From: Halobacillus andaensis
GTDB taxonomy: Bacteria; Bacillota; Bacilli; Bacillales; Halobacillaceae
DNA length: 64,000 nucleotides
Direction of reading: 5' to 3'
Assembly (NCBI RefSeq): GCF_014636475.1
Contig: NZ_BMEL01000004.1
Span: 62,001 to 126,000, forward strand
The position numbers were made by a program, and so were the translations under genes. Shown piece after piece: positions 50,476-60,045 of the stretch (the first letter of the stretch is position 1; every line of letters begins with the position of its first letter). The notes beneath the pieces are model-generated. The model ran no database searches, was not told the DNA's origin, and was given only the letters and a program-made list of their open reading frames with translations.

Positions 50476-52419
50476 GTGAAATTACAAAGCTTAACGTCAA
50501 CGAATTTAATTCGTACAGATCAGGCTTTTTCTACGAAAGAGGAAGCGATTCGATATTTAGTCGATCAATTAGATCAAGAAGGCCTGCTTCATTCAGCTGA
50601 TGACTTTTATGATGCAGTGATGGAACGAGAAGCGCTCTCGGCTACGGGTATGGAAGGGGGATTGGCCATCCCTCACGGAAAGTCGACATCCGTTAAACAA
50701 GCCGCATTTGCTGCAGCTACGTTAAAGACACCGATTGAAGACTGGGAAAGCGTCGATGAAAATAACCAGGTGGAGCTTGTCATGCTGCTCGCGATTCCAG
50801 AAGATGAAGCGGGTTCGACCCACTTAAATCTACTGGCTGAGTTAATGACGCGCATAACTGACCCGTCCTATAAAGAAAAATTAATGGCAGCTAAGACGAG
50901 TGAGGCATTTTACGAAGCACTTGACCAGGAGGAAACAGAAGACGTTGCGGAGACAACATCTGATAAATTGCTCTTAGCTGTAACAGCCTGTCCAGCAGGC
51001 ATAGCGCACACGTACATGGCAGCTGAAGCCTTAGTAAGAGCCGGTAAGGAACTAAATGCTGAGGTGAAGGTGGAGAAGCAAGGGTCGAACGGAATTGAAG
51101 ACCGGCATTCGAAAAAAGACATTCGTCGTGCTGATGCAGTCATTTTTGCAGCTGATGTGGCCGTGAAGGACCAGGAACGCTTTGCAGGACTTCCACGAGT
51201 AACGACTTCAGTTGCAGCGCCCTTAAAAAATGCAAAGGGAATTATTGAGGACGCGATTAAGAAATCAAGAGATCCATCGTTACGTGAAGAAACAGATGAT
51301 TCTCATGAAGAAGAGGAGCCAGAGGGAAAATCATTCAAAGCTGAAATTAAAGACTCCATTATGACCGGGATCTCATATATTATCCCTGTTATTGTAGCTG
51401 GCGGGATGACATTGGCTTTCGCTGTGCTAGTCTCTCAAGCCTTTGGACTGCAGGAGGTTTATGATCAGGAAGGTTCTTGGCTTTGGTTGTTCCGCCAGTT
51501 AGGCGGCGAAATGCTTGGAACGTTAATGATTCCGATTTTATCCGCGTACATGGCGTACTCGATTGGTGATAAGCCGGCGCTTGGACCAGGTTTTGCAGCC
51601 GGGATTGCCGCTAACTTGATTGAGAGTGGCTTTTTAGGCGGGATGCTTGGTGGTTTCCTTGCCGGGTATATTATTAAATTTTTGAAGAAGCATGTGCAAA
51701 CATCCGGCACGTTCTCTGGCTTTGTAAGCTTCTGGTTATACCCTGTGGCCGGGACGTTATCCGTCGGAGCGATCATGCTGTTTGTCATTGGTGAGCCACT
51801 AGCCTTTTTAAATAATGGGCTTATTAACTGGCTTGAAGGTTTGTCGGGTGGAAACGCGATTTTACTAGGTGCGGTTATTGGCACAATGGTCTCCTTTGAC
51901 CTTGGTGGACCAGTGAATAAAGCGGCGTACACATTCTGCATTGGGGCCATGGCGAGTGGCAACATCATGCCTTACGCTGCCTTTGCTTCGGTGAAAATGG
52001 TCTCCGCGTTTGCTGTAACAGGAGCAACGATTATCGCTAGAAACCTTTATACGAAACCTGAACAAGAGGTTGGAAAACAAACGTGGCTCCTTGGCTTAGC
52101 CGGCATTACAGAAGGGGCAATTCCGTTTATGATTAACGATCCGCTGCGTGTCATTCCGTCACTGATTGCCGGATCAGCCGTAACCGGAGGGATTGTAGCC
52201 TACTTCGGAATTGGACTGAATGTGCCGGGCGCAGGGATTTTCTCCTTAGCCTTACTAGAAGGCCAGCCATTACTGTTAGGGGCTAGCGTGTGGTTAGGTT
52301 CAGCATTAATCGGTGCCTTCATTTCTATGATTCTGCTCATTCTTTCTAGAAAACATAAATTAAAAAAGCAATCTACGAACTTAACAACAGAAGAAGATAA
52401 ACAATGGAAGTCAGCATAA
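50476..52419 (+). CDS. mngA: Fructose-family PTS transporter EIIABC (mannosylglycerate type)
   Basis: A 647-residue PTS permease with GTG start behind AGGGGAGGAG. The order is EIIA (about 1-145, LAIPHGKS with the phosphohistidine), EIIB (about 160-260, AVTACPAGIAHTYMAAEAL with the phosphocysteine) and EIIC (about 290-640, GITEGAIPFMINDPLR). A family-38 mannosidase follows after 19 bases, the same pair as E. coli mngA-mngB. The likely cargo is therefore 2-O-alpha-mannosyl-glycerate or a similar alpha-mannoside (inference from context). The symbol is provisional. Confidence 0.85.
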   Translation: MKLQSLTSTNLIRTDQAFSTKEEAIRYLVDQLDQEGLLHSADDFYDAVMEREALSATGMEGGLAIPHGKSTSVKQAAFAAATLKTPIEDWESVDENNQVELVMLLAIPEDEAGSTHLNLLAELMTRITDPSYKEKLMAAKTSEAFYEALDQEETEDVAETTSDKLLLAVTACPAGIAHTYMAAEALVRAGKELNAEVKVEKQGSNGIEDRHSKKDIRRADAVIFAADVAVKDQERFAGLPRVTTSVAAPLKNAKGIIEDAIKKSRDPSLREETDDSHEEEEPEGKSFKAEIKDSIMTGISYIIPVIVAGGMTLAFAVLVSQAFGLQEVYDQEGSWLWLFRQLGGEMLGTLMIPILSAYMAYSIGDKPALGPGFAAGIAANLIESGFLGGMLGGFLAGYIIKFLKKHVQTSGTFSGFVSFWLYPVAGTLSVGAIMLFVIGEPLAFLNNGLINWLEGLSGGNAILLGAVIGTMVSFDLGGPVNKAAYTFCIGAMASGNIMPYAAFASVKMVSAFAVTGATIIARNLYTKPEQEVGKQTWLLGLAGITEGAIPFMINDPLRVIPSLIAGSAVTGGIVAYFGIGLNVPGAGIFSLALLEGQPLLLGASVWLGSALIGAFISMILLILSRKHKLKKQSTNLTTEEDKQWKSA

Positions 52420-52438
52420 GCAAAGGAAGGGATTAGTC

Positions 52439-55051
52439 ATGAAGCAAGTCCACGTTGTACCACACATGCACTGGGATCGGGAATGGTACTTTTCAACAGA
52501 AGAATCAAGAATACTACTCGTTAATAATATGGAAGAAATTATGGATCGGCTCGAAACAGATCCTGACTATCCTTACTACGTGTTGGATGGACAAACGTCG
52601 ATCTTAGAAGATTATTTCGCCGTGAAGCCGGAAGCGAAGGAGCGGGTGAAAAAACTCGTTCAAGACGGAAAACTGATCATCGGGCCATGGTATACGCAAA
52701 CCGACGAAATGGTCGTCGGAAGTGAATCAATCGTTCGGAACCTCCTCTACGGCATTAAGGACAGCAAGGAGTTTGGTCAGCCGATGATGATCGGCTACCT
52801 GCCCGATTCCTTTGGGCAATCGGCACAAATGCCTCACATTTTAAATGGATTTGATATTAAGTATACGATTTTCTGGCGAGGAACGTCTGAACGGCACGGA
52901 ACGGATAAAACCGAATTTTATTGGGAGACAGATGACGGATCCCGTGTGCTCGTCCAGTTGCTTCCATTAGGGTACGCGATTGGGAAATATTTGCCGCAGG
53001 AAGAAGATACGCTGAAACAACGTATGGAAAAGTATTTTCCCGTGTTAGACCGTGGGACAACGACCGACCATCTCGTGCTTCCTAATGGACACGATCAAAT
53101 GCCGATTCAAAAGGACATTTTTGAAGTGATGGGTAAGTTGAGACAGCTTTATCCTGATCGTGAGTTTTTCTTAAGTAAATATGAAAATATCTTTGCTGAA
53201 ATCGAAAAGCAGAACGATCTGGCCACGTTGGAAGGCGAATTCCTGGATGGAAAATACATGCGGGTTCACCGCAGTATCTACTCTACACGCATGGATATTA
53301 AAGCCGCCAATACGCGCGTCGAAAATAAGATTACAAACGTGCTGGAGCCGCTCGCTTCCATGGCGTATGATCTCGGTTTTGAGTATCATCATGGGTTGAT
53401 TGAGCTGATTTGGAAAGAGATTATGAAAAACCACGCCCATGACAGCATTGGCTGCTGCTGTTCTGACAAAGTGCATCGTGAAATTGCCGGTCGACTCTTT
53501 TTAGCTGAGGAAAAAACCGATCAGTTGATTGAATTTTATAAAAGACAGATTGTCGATGCGATGGAGACGGATGAGACAGCCGATCGCCTGACGTTGTTTA
53601 ACTTCCTCCCTTATGAACGCGAAGAAATCGTGACGACCGAAATCATTACAAAGTACAAAGGTTTTTCCTTAGTCCATGAGAACGGAGAAGCGGTAGATTA
53701 CGAGATCCTTCATCGTGAAGAAATCGATCCCGGCTTAATCGACCGGCAGATTGTTCATTATGGAAACTATGAACCTTTTATTAAATATAAGATCCAATTG
53801 AAGCAAACATTGCCGCCAATGGGGTATACGACCTTTTTTGTAAAGGAAGATGAAGAAAAGAGAATGGAAGACACGCGCAGTGATCAGGTGGATACGGATT
53901 ACTATCAAGTGGCTGTGAATGAAAATGGTACGCTCCACATTTATGATAAGCAGTTAGAAAAGTCGTTCGATCAGGTGCTTCTCTTGGAAAACGGAGGAGA
54001 TGACGGTGATGAATATGATTTCTCGCCACTTGAAGGCGAAGAATTAATTTTTAGCGACAATGTAGAAGCTGAAGTTTCGATCCAACAAAATCAGTATGCT
54101 GCGACGGTTGAGATTAGCTATTCTCTACACGTGCCAGCCAGTTTAGAGGATCGGAAGGCTGATAATATAAACAGCGAAGTCAATGTGCATTTTACGATTC
54201 ATATTTCCAATCATAAACCGTTGATTGAAGTGACATGCGAGCTCGACAACAAAGCCAAAGATCATCGCCTGCGTGCTTATATCCCGACTGGATTGAGCTC
54301 GAGCTTTTCCCTCGCCGATAATCAATTTGGACACATTCAAAGAGATGTAATTGATTCAGCGATGGATGTGTGGCAGGAAGAGAAATGGAGCGAGCGTCCT
54401 GACGCTATTTATCCACTGTTAAGCTATGTGGGAGTGTCTAACGATGACTACGGCGTAAGCGTTCTTTCCAATAGTACGAGAGAATACGAGATTGTAGGAG
54501 ATTCCTATGACACCATCGCGCTAACCTTATTTAGAAGTGTCGGACATTTAGGGAAAGCAGACATGCTGCGCCGGCCGGGCCGTCCTTCAGGCATCAAGCT
54601 GCCGACACCAGACTCTCAAATGCTAGGTAAGCTCAATCTGGAATTCGCTTTGTACCCGCATAAGGGCAGTACGCTTGAGGCAAATGCAGCGAAGGCGGCG
54701 AAGGAATATTTAACGCCTGTAGAGACGTATAACAAAATTCCTTATAATGCGATGAAGCTTAATCCATCAAGTGTGAAGACGCCCGTATGTTATCAGTTGT
54801 TGGAAGAGGTTGACTCTGAGGTTGTGTTAAGCACGTTGAAGAAAGCGGAGGAAGACGATGCTCTTATTCTTCGAGTGTTTAATGCGAAAGAAGAAGAAAT
54901 TGACGCTTGTTACAGAATTGAAAACGGCGCAAGTGAGGTCTGGCAGACGAATTTGAATGAGGAGAAGCAGGAGCAATGGAAGGGAGAGGCAGACTTCGTA
55001 AAGTTTCCGGTAAAAGTTAATCAATCACAGAGCTTTCTAATTAAAAAATAG
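52439..55051 (+). CDS. mngB: GH38 alpha-mannosidase (MngB-like)
   Basis: An 870-residue glycoside hydrolase family 38 enzyme. The start KQVHVVPHMHWDREWYFSTE holds the zinc-binding histidine/aspartate motif HxHWDREW. GYLPDSFGQSAQMPHIL carries the aspartate nucleophile, and the next conserved block is NHAHDSIGCCCSDKVHRE with the second zinc-ligand site. No signal peptide, so it is cytosolic and acts on phosphorylated or plain sugar imported by the PTS. AAAGGAAGGG precedes the ATG. In E. coli the counterpart cleaves 6-phosphomannosyl-glycerate. Confidence 0.9.
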   Translation: MKQVHVVPHMHWDREWYFSTEESRILLVNNMEEIMDRLETDPDYPYYVLDGQTSILEDYFAVKPEAKERVKKLVQDGKLIIGPWYTQTDEMVVGSESIVRNLLYGIKDSKEFGQPMMIGYLPDSFGQSAQMPHILNGFDIKYTIFWRGTSERHGTDKTEFYWETDDGSRVLVQLLPLGYAIGKYLPQEEDTLKQRMEKYFPVLDRGTTTDHLVLPNGHDQMPIQKDIFEVMGKLRQLYPDREFFLSKYENIFAEIEKQNDLATLEGEFLDGKYMRVHRSIYSTRMDIKAANTRVENKITNVLEPLASMAYDLGFEYHHGLIELIWKEIMKNHAHDSIGCCCSDKVHREIAGRLFLAEEKTDQLIEFYKRQIVDAMETDETADRLTLFNFLPYEREEIVTTEIITKYKGFSLVHENGEAVDYEILHREEIDPGLIDRQIVHYGNYEPFIKYKIQLKQTLPPMGYTTFFVKEDEEKRMEDTRSDQVDTDYYQVAVNENGTLHIYDKQLEKSFDQVLLLENGGDDGDEYDFSPLEGEELIFSDNVEAEVSIQQNQYAATVEISYSLHVPASLEDRKADNINSEVNVHFTIHISNHKPLIEVTCELDNKAKDHRLRAYIPTGLSSSFSLADNQFGHIQRDVIDSAMDVWQEEKWSERPDAIYPLLSYVGVSNDDYGVSVLSNSTREYEIVGDSYDTIALTLFRSVGHLGKADMLRRPGRPSGIKLPTPDSQMLGKLNLEFALYPHKGSTLEANAAKAAKEYLTPVETYNKIPYNAMKLNPSSVKTPVCYQLLEEVDSEVVLSTLKKAEEDDALILRVFNAKEEEIDACYRIENGASEVWQTNLNEEKQEQWKGEADFVKFPVKVNQSQSFLIKK

Positions 55052-55094
55052 AGAAACATTCGTTTTTTACAGGCTGTCGACTTCAAAAGAACGG

Positions 55095-55414
55095 CACGGG
55101 GTGTGTTATTGTAGCTTTCATGGAAAAGAAAAAGTCAAGGAACAGGCGCTGATGACAACTGCCTGTCAAGATATGAAAAAGACTCTTGTCCACTTACCTA
55201 AAGTATGCTAGGTGGACGAGAGTCTTTTTCTGACTTAAGGAACTTCAAAGGAGCGAGGTCCCTTCCACTCCTGGGAAGAACGAGTGAGCCGATATCGCCG
55301 AGCGTGGGTTTTGCAAGGAAGCTCGGGCGCTCGTCCGCGGAAAGGGAAGGGTCCTTGCTCCTCGCGGCAGGAAAAAAGCTTGCGGAAAACCAGGGGTTTC
55401 TCTGCAATCTGAAA
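55095..55414 (+). mobile_element. IS1182-like relic, copy B (transposase 3' end and IS right end)
   Basis: On the plus strand the frame HGKEKVKEQALMT, then TACQDMKKTLVHL, ends at a stop at about 55210; it is the same transposase C-terminus as copy A but independently diverged. About 200 bases of shared non-coding IS end follow, to CAATCTGAAA (55404-55413). The 5' four-fifths of the element are absent. Orientation is opposite to copy A, 42 kb away. Confidence 0.75.
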
Positions 55415-55443
55415 CGTAAACTCATAGGAGTTTACGTTTTTTA
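55412..55443 (+). terminator. Hairpin adjoining IS relic B
   Basis: AAACGTAAACTC / GAGTTTACGTTTTTT, strong stem with T-run. It could terminate the mannosidase operon after IS insertion. Confidence 0.75.
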
Positions 55444-55538
55444 ATGGGTAAATTGTCTAGATTTTACGCATCTTAGCAGGAAATGGCATACTTTCAAAGA
55501 ATTTGTTTAGATAACTAATTTTTCTTGGAGGTATGCGT

Positions 55539-56591
55539 ATGAAAAACAAGAAGTTGAAAACAGGAGTAACGGCGATGCTGACTTTATCGTTATTAGCTTC
55601 CCCCGCCGTCAGCCCAGTAGGGGCAGAAGGCAGCGGGCCAGAAGTGAATGAGAATCAGCAGGTAAAGATTGAAAGCTTAACGAGTAACGAAGAGCTGGCA
55701 AGTTTTTTACAAAAGGTGGACGAGAAATCGGACAGCATCAGTGTAGAGGTGATTGGGCAGTCGATTAAAGGGCGGGATCTTAACCTCGTGAAGGCAGGGA
55801 ATGATCCAGGCAACCCGACGATTCTCATGGTTACCCAGCAGCATGGAAACGAGGCACTTGTGACGGAGTCAGCGATCCAAGTGATCAAGAAGCTTTCTAC
55901 CAATAGTAAAGAAGTAAAAGATTGGCTCGACAACGTAAATGTTCTATTTGTTCCGCGTCTTAACCCTGACGGAGCGGCGGGCGATGTCGATTGGGATTCA
56001 TCTCACCTGCAATTTGGTGGAATGCAGACAAGGAATAATGCCGCGGGTATTAATTTAAATCGCACTCATAATTCATTATCTCAGCCAGAAACCCGGGCAT
56101 TACATGAAAATGTATTAAGGAAGTATGACATTGATTATGCGATTGATTTTCATCACCAGATTGCAAACCGTGTGACAGAAGATGGCGAGCTTGTGTCCGG
56201 AGCCCTGCTCTACCCAACGAGTACGATCACGGATGAAGTGCTCGAGAAGTCTCGAAAGCTTGGTGCCGTCATCTACAATGAAATGGACTCAAAAGGCTAC
56301 GGAACATTTGCCCGTTATGCGGAAGGCGGTAGTTTAACGTCGAATGCGCGTAACCACTTCGCTACTCATTATGATATTCCGACCATTCTTTTTGAAAATA
56401 GAGGGATGACGGATTCACCTAATACAACCTCTATTCTAGGTCAAAAGAGCAGCGGCTACTTAATCAAACAAGGAACAGATGCGATGCTTTCTTCCATTGA
56501 AGCCATCGCTGACGGCTCAATTGCTTCAACTGACGTGAGTGTTTGGGATACGATGCCTGAACAATATACAGCAGACGGTGAAGAAGAATAA
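55539..56591 (+). CDS. Secreted M14 zinc carboxypeptidase
   Basis: About 350 residues from ATG 55539; ATG 55533 is too close to the GGAGG site. A signal peptide (KTGVTAMLTLSLLASPAV, cleavage near VGAEG) is visible. The M14 zinc motif HxxE is in TQQHGNEALV, the third ligand in DFHHQ, and the catalytic glutamate in FENRGM. The NPDG and NLNRTHN strings are typical. It is an extracellular peptidase releasing C-terminal residues, or acting on gamma-glutamyl peptides of the cell wall. It stands alone with its own terminator. Confidence 0.88.
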   Translation: MKNKKLKTGVTAMLTLSLLASPAVSPVGAEGSGPEVNENQQVKIESLTSNEELASFLQKVDEKSDSISVEVIGQSIKGRDLNLVKAGNDPGNPTILMVTQQHGNEALVTESAIQVIKKLSTNSKEVKDWLDNVNVLFVPRLNPDGAAGDVDWDSSHLQFGGMQTRNNAAGINLNRTHNSLSQPETRALHENVLRKYDIDYAIDFHHQIANRVTEDGELVSGALLYPTSTITDEVLEKSRKLGAVIYNEMDSKGYGTFARYAEGGSLTSNARNHFATHYDIPTILFENRGMTDSPNTTSILGQKSSGYLIKQGTDAMLSSIEAIADGSIASTDVSVWDTMPEQYTADGEEE

Positions 56592-56603
56592 AAGAAAACT
56601 TAC

Positions 56604-56634
56604 CCCGCTTCGGATTGACGAAGCGGGGTTTTTG
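56604..56634. terminator. Strong terminator
   Basis: CCCCGCTTCG / CGAAGCGGGG perfect ten-base stem and T5, between convergent genes. Confidence 0.88.
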
Positions 56635-56646
56635 TGAGGGTGAAAA

Positions 56647-57495
56647 CTAAATTAATTTTTGAGCTAAATAAGAATATAAACCATTTTCTTTATAAGTGAA
56701 CTCCGTTATATCATCAGCAGAACGCTTCACTACCTCTTCAGCATTCTGCATAGCGACAGAGTATCCGGCCAGTTCAAGCATGGGCAAGTCATTTTCCCCG
56801 TCTCCTATCGCCATTAGATCTTCAGGAGTAAAGTTATATTCCTCAAGTAATCTATGGATGCCGCTTGCTTTCGAGACATGGCCCTCCATTATTTCGCAAT
56901 TATGCAAAGTGGAAGAGGAGGTGGTAAACGTAAAGCTTTCCTCTAATGTTAATAATGACTGTTTCCATTCTTTAATTATGCCTGGATTCATACTGAAGAA
57001 ATACAGTTTCACATTACCATCATAAGACAAATTCTCAACCCACTGGATGTCTTGGTTTAGAGCTTGTTTTCTTGATAAATATTCATTATCCAATAATGTC
57101 TCCGGTTGAGGAGATTCGATCACACGTTCAAGTAAGCCTTTATCCTTTTTAAGTGCAAATTGACTTCCTATATGAGGGTGAATTTCATAATATAACCCGG
57201 CTTCTCTTGCTTTATGAACGGCGCTGCGTACTAAGTCTGGGTTTAATTTGTGCTCGAACAAGACATTCCCGTTCATGTAGCACCCCATTCCGTTTGCAGT
57301 GACGATCCCATCAGGTTCTAACCCTGATGGAAGGACATCATCGATTTCGAATCTTGTTCTGCCAGAGGCGAGAAATAGTCGTATGTCTTTTTTCTGTTGT
57401 ACATCCTGGAGCAGCGAGAGAAGTTCGTTAGTTACTTTATTTTCAGCATTTAATAACGTTCCGTCCATATCAAGGGCAATGACTTTAGGGTTCAT
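56647..57495 (-). CDS. Cof-type HAD-IIB phosphatase
   Basis: A 282-residue haloacid-dehalogenase-superfamily hydrolase. Motif I is IALDMDGTLL (residues about 6-15), motif II FLASGRTR, and motif IV the GDGENDLPML near residue 230 with the lysine in MEGHVSKASG. The cap insert fits the Cof/YkrA group. It dephosphorylates sugar phosphates or nucleotide-like substrates; FMN or phosphosugars are possible. It is divergent from the PRD regulator and could act on the product of that PTS, but this is not shown. Confidence 0.85.
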   Translation of the reverse strand: MNPKVIALDMDGTLLNAENKVTNELLSLLQDVQQKKDIRLFLASGRTRFEIDDVLPSGLEPDGIVTANGMGCYMNGNVLFEHKLNPDLVRSAVHKAREAGLYYEIHPHIGSQFALKKDKGLLERVIESPQPETLLDNEYLSRKQALNQDIQWVENLSYDGNVKLYFFSMNPGIIKEWKQSLLTLEESFTFTTSSSTLHNCEIMEGHVSKASGIHRLLEEYNFTPEDLMAIGDGENDLPMLELAGYSVAMQNAEEVVKRSADDITEFTYKENGLYSYLAQKLI

Positions 57496-57603
57496 GGAAA
57501 ATCCTCCTCGTAATTAACTGGGTAGAAAAATTCATTAGAATAGTTAAAGTATAAGGTCGTTATACTAACAAAACAACTTAGTATAGAGCACAATTTGTGT
57601 ATT

Positions 57604-57657
57604 AAACGCTTACAAAGATTGGACTTGAATGTTGTTGTTATGCCTTTGTAAGCGTTT
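57604..57657. promoter_or_regulatory. Inverted pair of cre-like half elements
   Basis: AAACGCTTACAAAG (57604-57617) and CTTTGTAAGCGTTT (57644-57657) form a perfect 14-base inverted repeat with a 26-base loop, just before the PRD regulator. Each arm contains TGTAAGCGTTT, similar to CcpA sites. Confidence 0.55.
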
Positions 57658-57689
57658 TATACTTAGAGTAAGAAATGGAGGTTCTTCCT

Positions 57690-59729
57690 TTGCTAGATCA
57701 AAAATCCTATCAATTTCTCGAGAGGATCATGAAGTACAAACGAATTACAAAGCCAGAGATCATGATGGAGCTGGACCTGTCAGAAAGACAATTTCATTAT
57801 CTATTAGAAAAAACGAATAGCACGTTAAGCCGTATTAACCTGCCTCCCATTGAAATGAAGAACCAAATGTTTATAGTGAATGAAAAAACGAAAGAGCTCT
57901 TAGAAACAGAGACGGATCTGGACATAAGGGGAAACGATCTCGTCATTTCTGAGGAAAACCGTCCATTCATGATTTATTTATATACCTTCATTAAAAAGGA
58001 AGCCATTTCGAGTTATCATTACCAATTACTTCTGGGGGTAAGTAAAAACACAGCTTTAGCTGATGTGAAAAAAGCTAAAGAAGTCTGTCAGACGTGGAAC
58101 GTTCAGCTGGTTTACAAAAGAATGGAAGGCTATTTTTTAGAAGGTCAGGAGATGGATAAACGAAGGTTCGCCATTTACTGCATTGATTATCTTCTTTCCC
58201 AACCCCTAGGAAAAGAGATCATTGTGATGACCTTAAAAGAATGGGACGAAGAGCAAGAGATTTTAGAAACGCAGACCATTGTTGAGGAGTTTCTTAAAAA
58301 TAAAACGCTTCACCTTGTAAAAAGCAGAAAAGTAGAAATGATCTACCACCTTATATTCATAAGAGCTCGTCGTCAAAGCGAAGGCCTTCATTTTACAGCT
58401 GATGAGAAAGACATGCTAAAGAGACAGGAATTATTCCAGCACGCTCATGACTTGGCTAAGAAATTATTTTCAGAAGGATACAAGAAGGAAAAGTATTTCA
58501 CAGCAATTCAGTTGTTAACTTCCCAGGAAGAAGTAAGCAGTCAAGATAACTCATCTTTACAAAAATTGGCTGAAGAAATCATTAATGAATTCGAAAAGAA
58601 TACGCTGCTGCCTATCGAGAATAAAGGTTATTTGATTAAGAGCTTACTGAATCATCTCGTTCCAACTTTTTTCAGGATTACGTTTGAGATTCCGTTAATA
58701 AATCCGATGACGGAGAGAATTAAAGAAGACTACAAGGAACTATTTCAATTTGTAGACAGATCATTGCGGCCTCTCTCTGCGTTAACGGGCAAGAAAATAA
58801 GTGAAGCTGAAATAGGTTATTTCACTCTCCATTTTGGAGGATATTTAGAAAAATACAGAGATGTAAAACCTGAAAATGTAAGGGCTTTGATCGTCTGTTC
58901 CAATGGAGTCAGTTCATCGATCATGCTAAGAGCTCAATTGAGTGAAATGTTTCCGGGGGTTTATTTTTCTCGCATCCATACAGCGGAGAATATCCAAAAT
59001 ATCTCACCTTCCAGCTATGATTTAATATTTTCTACGGTTCCGTTAACGTCAATCAAACCTTTATTTATAGTCAAACCTTTATTATCTCTGGTAGAAAAAA
59101 ATCGCTTGATCCAAGCTGTGTCTGCAGAATTTCCTCAATTGAATGAGCGAAATATTTCTGTAGATCAGGTAATGAATATTGTTAGAAGAAACACAGATAT
59201 TAAGAATGAAAAGAAATTAATCTCCGAATTAGTAGAACTCATGTACTTTAATAACACAGAACAAAGGTGGGAGAAGCCAATGCTTTCGGAATTATTAACG
59301 GAAGATACGATTCAATTTACAAATGAAGAACTCAATTGGAAGTCAGCTATTAATCAGGCGGCACAGCCGTTGCTGTATACAGATAAAGTGGAACAAAGGT
59401 ATGTTGACGCCATGATTCAAAATGTTGAGGAGATCGGCACCTATATTCACATCGGAAAAGGAATAGCAATCCCACATGCCAGGCCGGATGCCGGCGTCAA
59501 TCAGATAGGAATGTCACTTCTTAGAACAAGAAAACCAGTACTTCTGCTTGATCAGAAGGAACATCCCATCGATTTATTTATTTGCTTAGCAGCGGTCGAC
59601 AATGAAGCTCATTTGAAGGCTTTATCTCATTTAACAAAATTGTTGGGAAATGACTCTACTTTGCAAGCTATTAAGAATGCTGACTCTGCTCAGCAAATTA
59701 TTGAAATTATTAAAGAAGGAGAGGAATAA
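57690..59729 (+). CDS. PRD-containing transcriptional regulator (BglG/MtlR type) with EIIB and EIIA domains
   Basis: About 679 residues. The start is TTG 57690, with GGAGG well placed; ATG 57675 lies on top of that site. Order: N-terminal HTH (QFLERIMKYKRITKPEIM), Mga-like HTH, two PRD domains, an EIIB-like domain (VRALIVCSNGVSSSIMLRAQ with cysteine), and a complete EIIA_Fru domain with phosphohistidine in GIAIPHARPD (near residue 590). Such regulators activate transcription and are controlled by PTS phosphorylation. It precedes an ascorbate-type PTS lacking its own EIIA. Confidence 0.9.
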   Translation: MLDQKSYQFLERIMKYKRITKPEIMMELDLSERQFHYLLEKTNSTLSRINLPPIEMKNQMFIVNEKTKELLETETDLDIRGNDLVISEENRPFMIYLYTFIKKEAISSYHYQLLLGVSKNTALADVKKAKEVCQTWNVQLVYKRMEGYFLEGQEMDKRRFAIYCIDYLLSQPLGKEIIVMTLKEWDEEQEILETQTIVEEFLKNKTLHLVKSRKVEMIYHLIFIRARRQSEGLHFTADEKDMLKRQELFQHAHDLAKKLFSEGYKKEKYFTAIQLLTSQEEVSSQDNSSLQKLAEEIINEFEKNTLLPIENKGYLIKSLLNHLVPTFFRITFEIPLINPMTERIKEDYKELFQFVDRSLRPLSALTGKKISEAEIGYFTLHFGGYLEKYRDVKPENVRALIVCSNGVSSSIMLRAQLSEMFPGVYFSRIHTAENIQNISPSSYDLIFSTVPLTSIKPLFIVKPLLSLVEKNRLIQAVSAEFPQLNERNISVDQVMNIVRRNTDIKNEKKLISELVELMYFNNTEQRWEKPMLSELLTEDTIQFTNEELNWKSAINQAAQPLLYTDKVEQRYVDAMIQNVEEIGTYIHIGKGIAIPHARPDAGVNQIGMSLLRTRKPVLLLDQKEHPIDLFICLAAVDNEAHLKALSHLTKLLGNDSTLQAIKNADSAQQIIEIIKEGEE

Positions 59730-59731
59730 TA

Positions 59732-60013
59732 ATGAAATTTTTAGCGGTTTGTGGATCAGGATTAGGTACTAGTTTTATGGTGGAGATGAATATTAAGCAG
59801 GTATTGGAGGAGTTAGGGGTTACAGGGGTTGAAGTATCCCACTCTGACTTGAGTTCAGCTTCTCCAGGAGATGCCGACGTTTTCTTTTTAGCAAAAGATA
59901 TAGCGGAAGGCGGAGAACACCTTGGAGAAGTAGTTGTCCTTGATAATATTATTGACATGGATGAATTAAAAGAAAAGGTTACGAAGGTGGCTGAAGAAAA
60001 AAATCTCATTTAA
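59732..60013 (+). CDS. PTS EIIB subunit, ascorbate/lactose type
   Basis: A 93-residue EIIB protein, starting two bases after the regulator stop. The phosphocysteine is in the opening FLAVCGSGLGTSFMVEMNI. It belongs to the UlaB/SgaB family. It accepts phosphate from an EIIA and passes it to the sugar carried by the next gene's EIIC. AAGGAGAGG precedes it. Confidence 0.9.
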   Translation: MKFLAVCGSGLGTSFMVEMNIKQVLEELGVTGVEVSHSDLSSASPGDADVFFLAKDIAEGGEHLGEVVVLDNIIDMDELKEKVTKVAEEKNLI

Positions 60014-60045
60014 TCTTTTGAACAGCGAAGAAGGGGAGTATAGCG

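Larger units (their letters stand above)
55052..55538. other. Intergenic region with IS relic
   Basis: A 487-base gap. The first part is IS1182-like relic copy B. A hairpin (55412-55443) closes it. The last 90 bases hold the promoter of the carboxypeptidase gene. Confidence 0.6.
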
